Shown here piece by piece: positions 38,725-52,535 of a DNA stretch of 64,000 nt. The stretch comes from Oxyruncus cristatus (Eukaryota; Chordata; Aves; Passeriformes; Cotingidae): NCBI GenBank assembly GCA_013399855.1, contig VXAY01001956.1, positions 1,181,068 to 1,245,067 on the forward strand. The letters run 5' to 3'. The notes under the pieces were generated by a model, which was not told the DNA's origin, made no database searches, and worked only from the letters and a program-made list of their open reading frames with translations. A program made the position numbers and the translations under genes. Positions within the stretch are counted from its first letter, which is position 1. Every line of letters begins with the position of its first letter.

Positions 38725-41700
38725 AAACAGGGGGAAGAAGAGTTGACATACAGAGCAAAGGGGGTACTAGCTACTATGCTGTACACAATTAGCATATGTG
38801 AGGCACTGCCCCATACCTCACATACTGTAAAAAAATAATGTAACAAAGAAGTAGATAGACGTGGTGATGAAGAAAACGCAAACAATGCTCTGTACTGCGA
38901 AGTCAAAGGGTTCACAATTTTCTTTGCAAATCCTTCAGCAGGAAAGACATTGACATTTAAAACCTTTTCCTACCCTGGACTTCTGTAGAAATCCTGAACA
39001 GCAAAATAAAGCTCTTTGAAAAAAGATGTCCTAAAATAAAATAAGATAAAATTGAAGGCATCAATATTAAGTCTCCCAGAGAGACTCTATCCTAATGGCT
39101 GTTGATGACAGGCAAATAACCATTAGCTGAAGAACTGAAATGACTGTAAGCATTAAGTGTCATCCACAACATTTAAGATGCTACAAATGTTTGTCTGGGG
39201 ATCAGTTGAACTCCCTCCCTCATCAGTGACACAACCCAATGCTAAATTTTAGGTACACTGAAAGCACCGTTTCACATCAAAGTTACAACCTATTATGTTC
39301 AACATAATTTCTTTCTATTATGAAGTAAAGTTCACAGGACAAATCATTCACGTTGAGCTCTGAATATGTAACTGATATGAGAACAGGATTGTACTGCATT
39401 TTTCTGAAATTCTAAAATTACACCTAAGCCTGCCAACAGCTTCATCCCTCAAGGTCTGGAACTACGGAAGTTACATAAAATTTCAGGATGTGGTAGTAAG
39501 ACCGGGGTTTTTTTTTATTTTTTCCTTCACACTGATGAGTCAGCACAAGACTCTCTCTTTGTTTCCCCAGTTCCATGTCACTCCTGCCATCTATTCCTAC
39601 TATTTCAGTTTCATCCTTTTCTGAAATGAGAAAGTGTATAAATAATTTAGACTACTACCTGGTACAATGGACAAAGTCATGTGGTTCATCTCACTTATTC
39701 CTGGACTGAAAACTCCAGTCACACTTGGACTGAAAGATTCCACCACTTTTAACCAGCTATAAGTAATTAGAATAATTCCTTGTTTCAAAGAATATTACTG
39801 AAATGAAAATTGCTATTTGGTCTGGAGTAGATTATATTTTTATTTTCCCTATGTGGTTATTCTCTAATTTAATTTGCTTCAGAATTGGAAAGCATATGTC
39901 CATTACTTAAAAACTCTCTTTTAAGACCCAGGCAGAAAAATGATGAAATGGAAAACATAACTTGTTTTCAAGTACTATTACAGAAAAACCATCATTTCCT
40001 TAGTAGGAAGATTGTCAGATTTTGTGAGGCATGGTAGTTTAAAATTTAAGTTAATTAAATAAAACAGGGTATTTAGATTTTCTTTGGGAGATAGGTAAAT
40101 CTTGTGAAATGCTCTAGTGGGAGCAGAGAAAGAGGATAATGATTGCAGCACTAGCAAAAGTGTGTTCATGGGGCAGCACTTTTTTCAAAACAGATTCCAA
40201 ACCTGCTAGGTGGTAGTACTTCAAACAAAAATTTGCCAAGGTTCTGTGCATGTGGAGTTAAACACTGACAGGTATCAGTAAATTTACAGTGCACTGATTT
40301 TGCTGATTACTTATCGCTACTGCAAAATGACATTCCTGTTATAATGCTTTTAACTTGCCATTCTGTTTCTTCACTGATTTTGCATGAATTAACTAATCAT
40401 AGCAAAAAGCTGGGTTAAAAAACCATATGATATTTTCTGATGTCAAAAGAATTTTTACAAACTCTACAATTACAGCTGAATGGGGCACTTGACTGACCTC
40501 TCTAATCATCCACCATTTGTGCACTTTGTTACTGCTTTAGAGAGGATGACAACATAAATGCTACCAGTGATTATATATGTACTGGAAATTTGCCCTTTCC
40601 TTTTATAGAAAACAGTCTCGATGCCCTTCAGATGTCATTCTCAAAAGCCTGAAGACCTTCTATCTTGTGATTAGGCTGAAGCTTTCCTACCTCTTCCGAA
40701 ACCTAATAAGATTTCTGACATTGACATCAATTTCTGGTGTGCTTTCAGCAGTTGAAAGTAAATTGTTTAATCTGTTCACTTCATACAAGAGTTGTGTATC
40801 ATCACCAGTAAAATGCTTGTTTTACGTGAGATCTGCTATGTCTAGAAAGCAACCCAAACCGGTAAACAGATTACCCACCGAATGTTTATACCCCCTCTGT
40901 CTGTGTGTTTAAACTATTATTAGTCAATTCTGCAGTCCTCTGCTCTTCAGTCTGCCTGGAGGGCTGGCTTATCATAGCAGGTGAGCGATGGCTTAGATGG
41001 GTATTGCCAGAGTGAGGAGTGAAGCTTAAAACCACCTGGAACCATCAGGGAAATTTGCAGGAGGGACCCCGAGATGACAGAGAATGCCGAGTGCCTCCTG
41101 CCTTCCTACATCCCCTCCAAACAACGGAGCAGCACCAAGACTCTTGTTTCCTTCATGTATGTGTGGATTGCAACACCAAACTACAGGCTTGGTTTAGGTT
41201 GTTTTCCTGTCTTAGGGAGGCAGGAAAGATAGTGCTTGAAGTGCAAGTGCCATTTTAATTGAACATTTATGTCCACTTCCTTCAAGAATCTGGTTCCACT
41301 TGAATAAAAAAATGTATCCAGTGAATTCCTTGTTTTAAGTTCAGGTGTGGGAAGACAGGGCAAAACAGTCTGAGGCACCTGTGCCTTCTGGGCAAGATGA
41401 TGCTATATGATCCATATAGAAACAGCTCTTATCTCTTTTAATTATTTTTTTTTTATTATTCTATAATTTCTTAGTCGCTATTATAAGAGTCACAGTCCCC
41501 CTGGAAAAGGGAAATATTTGCGTGATGGCTAATGTATCTTTGACTTATTTTGTTCTTTATATCCATTCCTTTTCTATAGCTCCACAAAGGTCTTAAAAGG
41601 AAGACGGGTCTGTGTTCTGTGGAAAACTTCCTCCAGCAAATGTCCATGAAGAACAGAGTGGGCTAGCACAAAGTATTCAAAAGTCCTTGACCTTCCTAAA

Positions 41701-44700
41701 GTACTTCTTCCACATGGTCACTTCTTCAGGTGCCTTGGCCAGTACAGCAGATGATTCTATTTACAGAATTTTGGTGTTGCTGTGACAGAGCTCGCAGGTG
41801 GTCAACCTCAGCAAGCGTATGAAGAAACTTTGCAGATCTCCAGTATGACACTGTGACATTCCTGAAGCTGCAGTTTCACCAGTGAGTGAACAAGAACATT
41901 AAGCCCCAGACTTTTCCACAGATGGATATGGAACATAAGGTAAATAGTTGCAGCTTCTGTTTACTAGGTTTAAAATAAACTGTGCAGTCCCCATAGTACA
42001 GGAAAATGCAGGATCATACTCTTCTGTCACAGTGTTAAAATGGTCTTCATTTACCATCCCAGTCTCTGTTTTATCTTCCCTTTAAATGGTTTCAATCAAA
42101 CGGGCATGAATTAGATAACTCTGGCATTTTTAGTTTGGCACATTTAACAGTCATATGGAGCTCAAATGTGATTCCTTGTCTTAAAATTCAGACTTTGCTA
42201 AATTAGAAGATCATCCTTACTCCTTAAATAAACTTTTTTTTTCCTTTTTATTTTTTTTTTAGGATAATTATAGTTGGCTTATTCTATAAATTCTGTAAAG
42301 GTGTTCCACAAATGGATTCAAACAGTTTGAGCATGCAGTGTGAAATTAAGAGCTAGGCTCTCAATTACTGATGAAAAGAGAAAAAGAAGGATCAGATGCT
42401 GTTTACTTTCCAATTACTTAATAATTTGAAGGCATTTTTACAGCAAAACAACTGTGATATGAAAAAGAGATTTTCCAGGAAATGGATCCCTTTCCTTTCA
42501 TATATTTTTTTATGTTGTGCAGTCATAGCTTCCATTAATACAAGTTAGGAAGTGCAATACTAAGCTGGGGTATCTCACTTGGAATATCTTCCAATTAAAA
42601 ATTTGGTAGAGTAAAAACTTGTTTGTCTTTGTTCATATCTAAATTTGGGTTCAGATAAATTAAGAATCACATTGTATGTTAGGTAGTAGCTCAGCCAAGT
42701 ACAAAACTATTACTGAATTCTTGCAGTCCAGTGACCAATTTAATTTCTCTCCAAGATTAATTGAGGAGTTTGGACATTTCTGTAACATTCTAATGATTGA
42801 GCACTGAGGTATGAGGTGTTTCAGGACTGAAGCTTTCTCACGTAGGTCTGAATGTACAACCCTTGCCCCTGTGACGTGAACTAAAGGATATCTTTAGGTG
42901 TCCAGGGGGATTACAGGGCATTTTCTGCTTCAGTCATTTTCTTCTTATCCAGTTTCCCACCCCACCTGAGTAAATGGACTGGATTTTAAGCATTATCTGG
43001 CTGCTCAAAAAACTTCAACGACTAAACTCTTCCCACAATTCAACTGAAATCCTGTTTATATTGTAATTCCTAAAAAGAATTCATTCTAAGTGGTATTTTA
43101 GTAGGGAACAGTAATTCTGTAATGGTTGGCTACCTAGAAATCATGACACAATGAAATTACATTTGACAGAATATCAACATATATATCCTTATTTTTTATC
43201 CAGTCACTTTTCTCAGTTTGGTTTTCTAAAGAATAAAAAAGATGTACCATGTAGACCAAGGAAAAAAGAACTAACACACTGGAGGCTTCAAGGATATTGA
43301 TGATGCTATTTTACATTACTCAGCTTGTTACATATACAGCATATAGGTCTAAACTTCCAAGTGGATGGGAGCGAAGAAAGATAGGAAAAAAACCACAAAG
43401 TGTTAGAGATAACCACTGTAATTCCTACTATCCCAAAACGATATAGTTTGGTAATGGAGACACAGCGATATCAACCTGCAATATATTTAAAAGAAACCTA
43501 CTTTTTAGGTCCCCATCTGTCTTCTGTATAAATAATTCCATAAATCAATGAGCATACATACTGTAGTGTGATTTGAAGATGATAAAATGTCAGGAGAGCT
43601 ATCTATAAGCTCTCGTTCGTGAATTTGTCTCTACACTTACTTGTAGAAAAAAATCTCCTATCAGCATTATTTATAACATCACTTTACTTAATGAGTTTTA
43701 TTTTCCTGTTGTGGTGGTTCATTTTTGTTAAGATGAAACTGGTTTTTGAGGGCTAAAAGGTTCCCAGAGACTTCTTGCTATTTTTATTAAGACCATCCCC
43801 AAATCCAAGCAGTTTCATTTATTCTCATTAACATAAAATGCAAAATAGTAGTTTAGACTGAGTAAAGAAACCCCTGCGAACAACTGTAGACTAGGAAATG
43901 AAAGGGAAAAGGCAAAATTCTCTTGTATCATGGAGTGTTTCAAACAACTGTGACGAGTCTTCCCACTCCACTCAGCTATCACTTCAGTAGAAATTTCACA
44001 TCATATTATTTCCTCAGAGAATGTTGCCCCAATTGCATATCTAGTGACTGGGTAATGAAACGTTTCTGTGTATGTGCATGAAGGCAGAGGGACAAGTGTT
44101 ACAAAGACTTAATAAAGTATTCTCAGCAGTAGAACGCGTGTTTTTCTTTGAAGGAAGGGCAAAGGACCAAGATATGTAAGAAAAGTAGGTCAGAGGAATG
44201 AAGACCTTTTTTACTACCCAGTCCCTCTTGTGCTGCACAGATGCTTTCAGAAATGTGCGCTTCTTGGTATCAGCTTCACAAACTGAGTAAGAGCATTTTC
44301 CCCTCCTTTCCCATGAAGCTGCCCAGAATTGCGGCTCACAAGCCGGACTGGCAGTTGCTTCCAGGTTTTTTTTTCCCTTCCTAGCTAGATTTCCTTCTAT
44401 GCCGGAGGCCACGCCAGTCACTCCTTTTGGTAACTGAAGCAATTCAATGCCCCTTTGCTTATGGTAATGAAAACAGACAGCGTTCTTGTGGAAGCATGGC
44501 AAATGCATAAAGGAGAAGAGTAGAGCCAAACCACAGGGGACAGCCATGGACAAACTGTTTGGGTGGCCCCAGCTGGAAGAGGCTCTTTTTGCAGATAATG
44601 AGGCTCCTTTTGCTAGTGGGTAGGCTTTGAGTTGTAAGCAAGGATATGGCTTACCGTCCTTTCTGTGGCACTCAGATAAGTGGATTTAACACCTTTCCTG

Positions 44701-45640
44701 TAAGTAAGTCAGATTTGCACCCAAAGACTAGCAAAATCTATCATCAGTTACTCCTTCCTATTACAAAAATGCTCAGGTCCTCTATTGTGACCAGCTATTT
44801 GGGTCAAGAAGGACAACAATCTCACCTCTATAATCATCTTATATTTTCTGTTTAGTGCTATAGTTTCTTTGATCTATGGACTATGAAAATATTTATTACT
44901 ATGCTTATTTCCATTGCAGTGACAACAGCAACAAATGGACACCGACTTCTTGCAGAAAGCGAAAAATCCATCCTTAAGAGAATGTAAAAACATACTTATG
45001 AGGTGTGGGAGAAGAGAGAAGCGTAATGTAGGGTTGTGTGACATTTTCAGAGGCAAATATCAGTGGAGACCACTATCACCCTATGCAGTCACTGGTAAAT
45101 TAATAGTTTACGGGCAGGGGCAAATAAAAAAAGGATCATTTCTTAACATTAAGGAACATTTTAACTTCCTCAGTTATTCTTTTATATTCTCCAAAATGGT
45201 AAGATGAGGGTTCATTAACCTATTGGAGGATTTTGCTGGTATTTCTATCACTGTCAGGTCTTTCCATTGTTTTCAAAAATGTTGAGTGAAATCTTTAATT
45301 TCTAAATGCTAAGACTAGCTTATTAAGTATATTCCCATAATGACATCATGAGAGTTGTAGCAGAAGCATGTACATCTCCTCCAAAGTCTGTCTAAAATTA
45401 GGTAATTCAACTTCTCCATCACAAAAGCTGCCCTTTCTTAAATCAACTCCCATCTTCTTGTTGACGGTCAAATGCAAAGGTGCATCTCAATATACAGAAG
45501 CACATGAAAACATTTGTCTTTCGTAAGAATTTTCAAGAGTTCATTTTTTTTCTCCCACTTTGCAACACTAGTAATGTATCAGATATAAACATTTTTACAT
45601 ACATTTTTCAACCAAAAATGGGTGAAGGAATAAATCAATA

Positions 45641-45797
45641 AAGGTCAGGTCAACAGAAATATTTTGATTACTTCAAAAGATTTAATTTGATTTTGACCTT
45701 TTAAAACTGCTAACCTTCTTTGATATAACCTAGCTCCATTTTGAGAAGAAAGGTCATGCTGAATTCAAAAGAGATGTTCTTTAGTTAACAAAGGTCA
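45641..45797. promoter_or_regulatory. Cluster of AGGTCA nuclear-receptor half-sites (candidate)
   Basis: Within 157 bases there are five AGGTCA hexamers: plus strand at 45642-45647, 45647-45652, 45751-45756 and 45792-45797, and minus strand at 45694-45699. Three are preceded by A/AA (AAAGGTCA), the extended half-site favoured by monomeric or DR1 receptors such as the ROR/ERR/HNF4 types. The motif count is seen directly. Any enhancer role is inference. Confidence 0.4.
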
Positions 45798-46167
45798 AGA
45801 ACATTTTAGCACTTTTCTACTGAAATAACTTTGCATGGAGAAACTGACTGAGATCGCCTTTTTTTTTACAAGTATATAAATCTTACAACTATTCTATGTT
45901 TCCTGAGAAAATTATATCAATACTTTAAGGACTGTCGTCAGCAGTAAGATTGCAAACCCACCGTCTTGACAAATTACCTCCGAATATTCACACTTGTAAT
46001 AACTGATCCTATATCAGAGCAGTGACACCAACGAATGAACCCCACAGCTTTACAACTTTTACTGGCATAATTATACCAGCAAAGCCTACAGACTGGAGGT
46101 GAGGACAGGTGATTAAAGGTACACAAAGTATGCCTTCATCTTCGGTAGAGTCCTGCTTCCAGCAGGA

Positions 46168-46208
46168 AGGCCTCAACAAACTAAAGACGTAGGCCTCAAC
46201 AAACTAAA
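46168..46208. repeat. 18-base direct repeat, period 23
   Basis: AGGCCTCAACAAACTAAA occurs identically at 46168-46185 and 46191-46208, separated by five bases (GACGT). Confidence 0.95.
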
Positions 46209-47642
46209 ATTACTTTCAGAATCTTAAATCAATGTCTTTCCTGCCTTAAAAAAAGACTCTGAAATGAAGCCTAGTATTTCATAGTTATATTGACATTACA
46301 GGTAAAATAGACCATCTTAACTGTCTCATCTTCAGCAAAACACAGTATATAGATTTTTATCGCATTAACTTCAGTTTGAAATAAAACATCTCTTTTAGAA
46401 AAAACATTCAGTGACAATGAACCTATATAGCTCTTGCTGAGCCAATTCTGTTGACTGCAAAAAAAAGACCTAATTTTGGTTCTTATGCCTAAAATCAATA
46501 AGGTTCCCTTAGTTCTTACTATGTTTTGTCTACTGAACTGAAAGACTACATAAGAAAATTTTTTTGTATCTTACAGATTTTGGCCCACTAAACTCCTAAT
46601 GTAGTCCTTGATAACCTGCATGTTGTTTTTCACGATGGACATGTTTTGTCTTTATTTAACATGCTTTATTGGTCTTCAATGGATCAGTGGACCAGCATGT
46701 TTCCTGAAGATCGGAATGGAGCATGCTCAGCCCTGCAGACATATCCAGGATTAATACCACCTTAATACCTAAGATCAGGTTAGACCAAAGCATATAGATG
46801 AAATCACAGATGCCATAAAATGTCCCAATTTCTCTTCTCTCTGTTCTAAATCGATAGACAAATGTGAAAATAGTTTAAAAGCTACAGAAAAGAAAGAAGA
46901 TAATTTTGAAATCTTATTCACCAAATACTTCTCTTGATTTCATATGAATATTTGACATAAGTAGGAATCCATAATAATTACACTAAGGTACCTTGAAAGT
47001 TACATGCCCCCAAAACACAAAAAGAATAGCAGTTACAGGGATTTTTGATTTTTCCATTACGTCTTTCTTCTACAAATAGCTGTTTTGGTGTTGCCACTTC
47101 TATTGACGTTATTCAGAGCAAAGCAGGTAGTCATGGGAATTTTTTCTTTCTCTCAGTTCAGTAAAACTTTTATGCAACATTTTTCTTAAATAATTTATCT
47201 TCTTTCAGCATCTGTCAGACCAGATTTGATTTAACACAAGTCTACCACACGCTTTAAATGTTGCAGGTCCTTTGCTCTGATATACAACAGAAGAAGTTTC
47301 AGTTTATAAAGCAAGCCAATGTGAAACAAAACCTAGCAACCATAAAATCCATTTTATATTTCCATACTTTTTTTTTACATTGTTAAATTCCAAATAGTAT
47401 AGATTTTTTTGTTTTGTTTTTGATACATATAGAGAGCACAAGCAGATAACTCGGAACATACTCTGCCTAGCAATTCCTAAATCTTTTTGACAAAAGTAGT
47501 ACATTTGCTTATTTTTAAGGTTTTGCTTCAGTGAATTCTTGCATTAGAAGACAAAATATTTATTTTCAAACTAAAGAATTATTGGAAGCGTTGATCTGTA
47601 ACGATTCCCTGATGTATTTTTCTTTTTTTCTTCTATAACTAA

Positions 47643-47683
47643 ATATACAGTATACATATACATATGTATATCTATAGCTATAC
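47643..47683. repeat. AT-rich tract with 16-base perfect palindrome
   Basis: ATATACATATGTATAT at 47656-47671 is its own reverse complement, within alternating TA/CA sequence. This is typical of simple AT-rich DNA with weak cruciform potential. Confidence 0.85.
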
Positions 47684-50600
47684 ATTTTTTCACTTGTTAT
47701 GAGCACTTGAAGCTGTCTTGGTAGGTAAAAATGATTTGACCTACATGCATCTTCCTAGTAGAGGTGTATCATACTGTGTCAGGCATCATCATGTTTCAGG
47801 AAACTGTATTGTTCCAGTATTGGCAGTAAAGCTTGTAATCTTTACTGGACTTGAAGAATTCATTGAGGTGGTTATTTTGGTGGTAACATGCTTCCATTAT
47901 CCTCTGAATCTATCCATCATTTTTTTAATAGAGTGTACCTAGCAACTTTATCATTCACCCTGTTATTTTTTTTTAGGGATGCCCATTGTCTATTGCATCC
48001 CTATTGCAGTTTTATTTTAGCAGGTGAGCACATGTAATTCTTCCAGAGCACTTCCAAAACTGGCATGAAAGCCATCAAAAACTCTTTCTCAGCATAACCC
48101 CTGACAGCTTACATTTACACCCAAGTTTTAATTTCCGAAATCAAGGCACTAAAGAGAAACAGTGAGTGGTTGATGCCTTTGTTCTTGATACCACTTTTCA
48201 CTGCTCACTGAGAGACCAGTAGAGGACAAGATAAGCACAGGGAGACAGGTATTGTTACAACGACGGCAGGAAAAGGAGCACATTTGTGAACAGTGACGGC
48301 TGGTGTCAACTTGGTTTTTCTGACTTGGCATTCACCTGCTTCACAATATCTACCTACAGCCACTAACTAGCCTGCCACACACTCCTGAACAAACCTCTTC
48401 TGTTTGAGCTACCTGAGCAATTATAACGCTGTCACCACACTCCCCTAAAGGTAGCAGTGTGACAAGACTTTAGGAGAGGTGGGAGATGTGACTTTCTGGC
48501 ACTTTGCACCGGGCTGCGTGTGGCAGTGCTAGAGGACTCCTTAGAGCGGGACAAGCCTAAGAAGCTGGGTAAGCAGTAGCAGTATGGCCCCAGGAAATCT
48601 CAGTTTCACTGATGTGCTTTGAGAAGCTGAGGAAAATGCAGAATGTTCTGCTACAGAACCCTTAGTTGAATATTTCCTGACGTAAATCCACACTGAGGAT
48701 CTCTGGAGCAGCTATGGCAAGAGCAAAATGATCCAACTCAGCAAGGCTAGCTGTCTTAGTTCCTCTGCTGGAAGAAGCTTTCCTTACCATTGAAAAACTG
48801 AAGCTTCAACTGGTGTTCACAACTCATTTGATGCTTGAAAAAGAGTCAGTGGTGACGATTCTTGATCACTTGATTCTCTACACAGCAGAGTAGACTTTTG
48901 GTAAATTAGTCAGGAAATTAAGTATGACTCTCACAAATCAAGGATAGAAATAAACCTTGGGAGAAATGCTGAGATCTGATAGAACAAAGAAAATACTGAA
49001 AACTGAAGAAGTCTGAAACAGTAGATATTTTGGTTCAAGAAGATTGTGGGGAAGAAAGGAAATGGTGCTGAACATAGTCCCTTCTGCCTGCCAAACTAAG
49101 GAGAAACGGAAGAGGGAGCTAAAGCAGAAAGTGGACAGGTTCATGATCTCCCCCTAAATAGCATTTCCTTCTGTCACTACCTGCACCAAGTGGGGTATGA
49201 ACTGATTCAACATAACTTTTATACACAGTCCCCCTCTTAACATATACATACCACAATTAGGAAAGAATTCTTTCTGTAACCTGATCAAAGAGTATCTCTT
49301 AATGAACTTTTATAAAAGTGATTTTTCTTTTTGAAATGTGTTTGTATAAGTAAATGTGTATTTCCATGGCAACAAGGCCTGATATTCCCATAATAACCTC
49401 GACATTACTTTATGAATACATCAGGCATTCAATAAAAAAAAAATAAACAACAGGAATTATTGGTTAGAGATTGAAAACTGCTTCCTTAGGAGGTAGCTGA
49501 AGGCTATGAAATCTGCCTCTGTAGGAATCAGAAACTATATTATTGTTTTAGAAACAGGAATTCCTATTGAGAATTCAAAATACAAATGCACTGTTTTGAG
49601 CTTGATTTAACAAAACCGGTGTTTATTAAACTGAAAAATATCCATCCGACATTACTATCCAGGGACGAATGGACAGGGAAAGAGAAGCAACTTGTTTATG
49701 AATAGACAAGTATATCGACCACTGAGAAGTGTTAGGATATCTTCAAATGGGGAGAAAAAACATAAAAAATTTGAGGGGACCATGGTTTATCTAGCCTGTT
49801 AAAATTAAAATATCAAAATTTATATATAACATATAGTGAATATGTAGCATGATTTGTTTGCATACAGTTTAGGGATTAGAATATTTATTGTTTATGAAAA
49901 AATTTGAAAGAACCACCAAAGGTGTATTCAGACTATTATTTTCAGGGAAGAAAACAAATTCCTCCTTAAATTTCAGAATATTACAGTTTTTACCTGGACT
50001 TTTTATCACAGTTGAATTTCACAAGAACCCATTCTCTACAGTTTATGATATGTAGTTTATGATAGCCTTCTCCAATTGAATAGAATCAGATTCCACAAAT
50101 AATTCTTTTCTGTAGCAATTTGGGCAACACATGGAATAATTCATTGACCAAAAATTACCCAAATAATGGAATCTAGTGTTTCAAAAGCCAATAGTCCATA
50201 TTACCCAATTTACATGTTAAATAGCACCTTAGTACTGTATGAGCAAATTGTCACAATATGGCCCCATGCATTTAAGTTTTTATGGAGGCATATTAACTTC
50301 TAATTGCTTTTTGAATACTTTTTTTCCCCTTAAGAAATGAAGTCTGTGATATTTAGATTACTATATCTGCTAATTATGACGAAATAAAAGGTTTCAATTT
50401 TCAATGTAGTATTTTTAAATACATTCCTTTCAAATACTGTAACAAATATAATAGTCACAATATGCAATTTAGCATGAACCAAGTGACCATGAATCTAAAC
50501 ATTGAGATATGCATTGTTCACACGTGAATCAAATCAAACCCTGACAACCAGTATCTCTTGTGACAAGCAATAAGAAACTTCCTCCAAGTCTCTCTGATCT

Positions 50601-50694
50601 GTATTAGCTGTGTAAATATGTTCTTTTTAATTAAATGGTCTTTTAAAAATACAGATGTTATAGTTTAATTTCTATTCCCAACATGTTTTCACAA

Positions 50695-50747
50695 ATATGA
50701 CTCCTTGTTCTCTGTTTAATAGACTTTGATATGACTCCTTGTTCTCT
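50695..50747. repeat. 19-base direct repeat, period 34
   Basis: ATATGACTCCTTGTTCTCT occurs identically at 50695-50713 and 50729-50747. The intervening 15 bases are unique. Confidence 0.95.
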
Positions 50748-52446
50748 CTGTGTTTGCCAAAATAGTCTCAAAAGAATCCCCTAACATCTAACTCTACGGC
50801 TAAAATCATTTGCCTGTGCCACGGGTTACAAACACACAGCATGTAGCACACAGATGGAAATCAAATCCACTAGGTACCATTGCTGCTTCTGGATTTTTTT
50901 TCCAGAATATTTTACTTGGTGGAGGATTAATATGAACATGTACCTGAAATTCCCTGATGAAACACCTGCCTATATGGACATAAGAGTATCCTTTCTGGCA
51001 TCTCCTAGAACAGATGGGGGGTTACCTGCACATATGAATGGCTATCTTCAACCCTCAGCTTTCAAGCATTATCTAAGTGAAACAACAAAAATAGAAATTA
51101 CAAATACACAGATGAAGGACAAGACTGAATATACTTTTTTTTTTACCATCGTCGTGCCATTTTTTATCAAATGATGAACGCTCACATCTGTACAAAACAG
51201 TGTTCAAAATGGCTGTAAAAGACAGGCAGGTGCAGGCTATGCTCACAGAGGAATTTATTTTGTGTGTATGGGCAGTGACAAACAAACAAGATATGATGTT
51301 ATTAAACCTATCCTTAACATGGCTGTCCAACAGGGTTAATGTGTCTTTGCTAAAGGTTGCAAAAGGGTGTATTTTTCTAGCTCTGCAGATAAGTGCAATT
51401 CAGAGCATATTATTGTTTTGGATCCAGCATTCTGATCTAAAAGTTGATTGCTGTAGTTGTTCATTCTTGTCACCCAGCCGCTGGGGTGGGAAGAGTACTT
51501 AGTCTAGATATAAAATGCTTTCCCTAAATTGAATGGGTACCTTATTTTTCACTGGAGTGCAGACAGGATTATACCAGTGTTTTTCTGCATATATAGTTTC
51601 ATACGACATACCTCTGGTATGGAATTTTTTTCTTTTTAATTGACTTTATGTAGCTGTGAGTTGAAGACCCAGAGTTTCTCTTTTAATTTGCATTAGAAAG
51701 CCAAACTATGATTTAACAAGAAGATCAAAACAGAAAACTGAACTACCTTACAGAAGGTGTCTTTCAAGCATATAGAGAGATTCAGACTGTTTCTGTAAAT
51801 TGCAGTCTTCAGAATGATTAGACATTCCCTATGTCAGCATCACCACAGACATAAACCTGGAGGGCTTTTTTAGCTATACCCTCACTCTTGATCTGCATTT
51901 TTTAAATCGTGTCAAACAGTGATAGTATACCATCTTGTATGGTAAGGCTGATTTGTGAGGGTGGCTCCCATGTACTGTAATACAGAACACCAGTCATTCT
52001 TGGTACTGCCTTTGAGGTGTTGCATCCAACTAGTCCCTTGTAATACTGTGGTAGGTACTGGTACACCTGTGCATGCACAACAAGTACAGGACTTTCTGAA
52101 GGTGATCAGGAGAAAAGCCACAGTGTGCTGTCCTCTCCTTAGTGCACAGAGCTTACGCGGCCAGTGGCTTGAGCACCTAGCAAAAAGAATGGCCCCAGGC
52201 ATTTCTTCTTACGGCCAAAAGAGTGTCTGGTTAGTTAACCAGCAATTTTTGAAGTATACTTTCAAATCCTTAGTCTGTGTCAATTTGACAGTGCACAGAG
52301 AATGGGGGTGGAATTTACCTAGAGCACTTTCTTGTCTTTTTCACTTTATAGCTACATCATCTGAAGAACATCTAGCTTAGTGGACAGCCTGTTGGAAGGA
52401 CAACAAGATATCAAGCTATTCACATATTTCCAACTCCAGGGAACCA

Positions 52447-52535
52447 AGGAATAGCTGAGGTGAGAAGGCACCTCTGGAATTCATCTTGTCTTCTCTACTT
52501 CACACAGGGTCAGCTATAGTTGACCACATATTGTT
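52447..52535 (-). mobile_element. CR1 3' fragment, antisense, degraded
   Basis: GGAATAGCTGAGGTGAGAAG, then GCACCTCTGGAATTCATCTT and CACAGGGTCAGCTATAG, follow the reversed CR1 3' end (AGCTGAGGTTG..GGCACCTCTGGAGATCATCT..AGGGTCAACTAGAG). It is about 90 bases and clearly eroded. Confidence 0.72.

Noticed and set aside
40577..40912. 111-codon open frame on the plus strand
   Set aside because: No motif, no supporting splice sites in a sensible arrangement, and antisense to GABBR2.
44041..44553. 170-codon open frame on the minus strand, same strand as GABBR2
   Set aside because: No family recognised and the residue composition looks random. It could be chance. It does not match any missing GABBR2 exon, including the TM1-TM4 region.
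45641..45797. AGGTCA cluster as a simple tandem repeat
   Set aside because: The sites differ in spacing and orientation and the intervening sequence is not repeated, so it was kept as a regulatory candidate rather than a repeat array.
51955..52380. 141-codon open frame on the plus strand next to a CR1 remnant
   Set aside because: The sequence shows no recognisable domain and CR1 orientation is opposite. Treated as chance.
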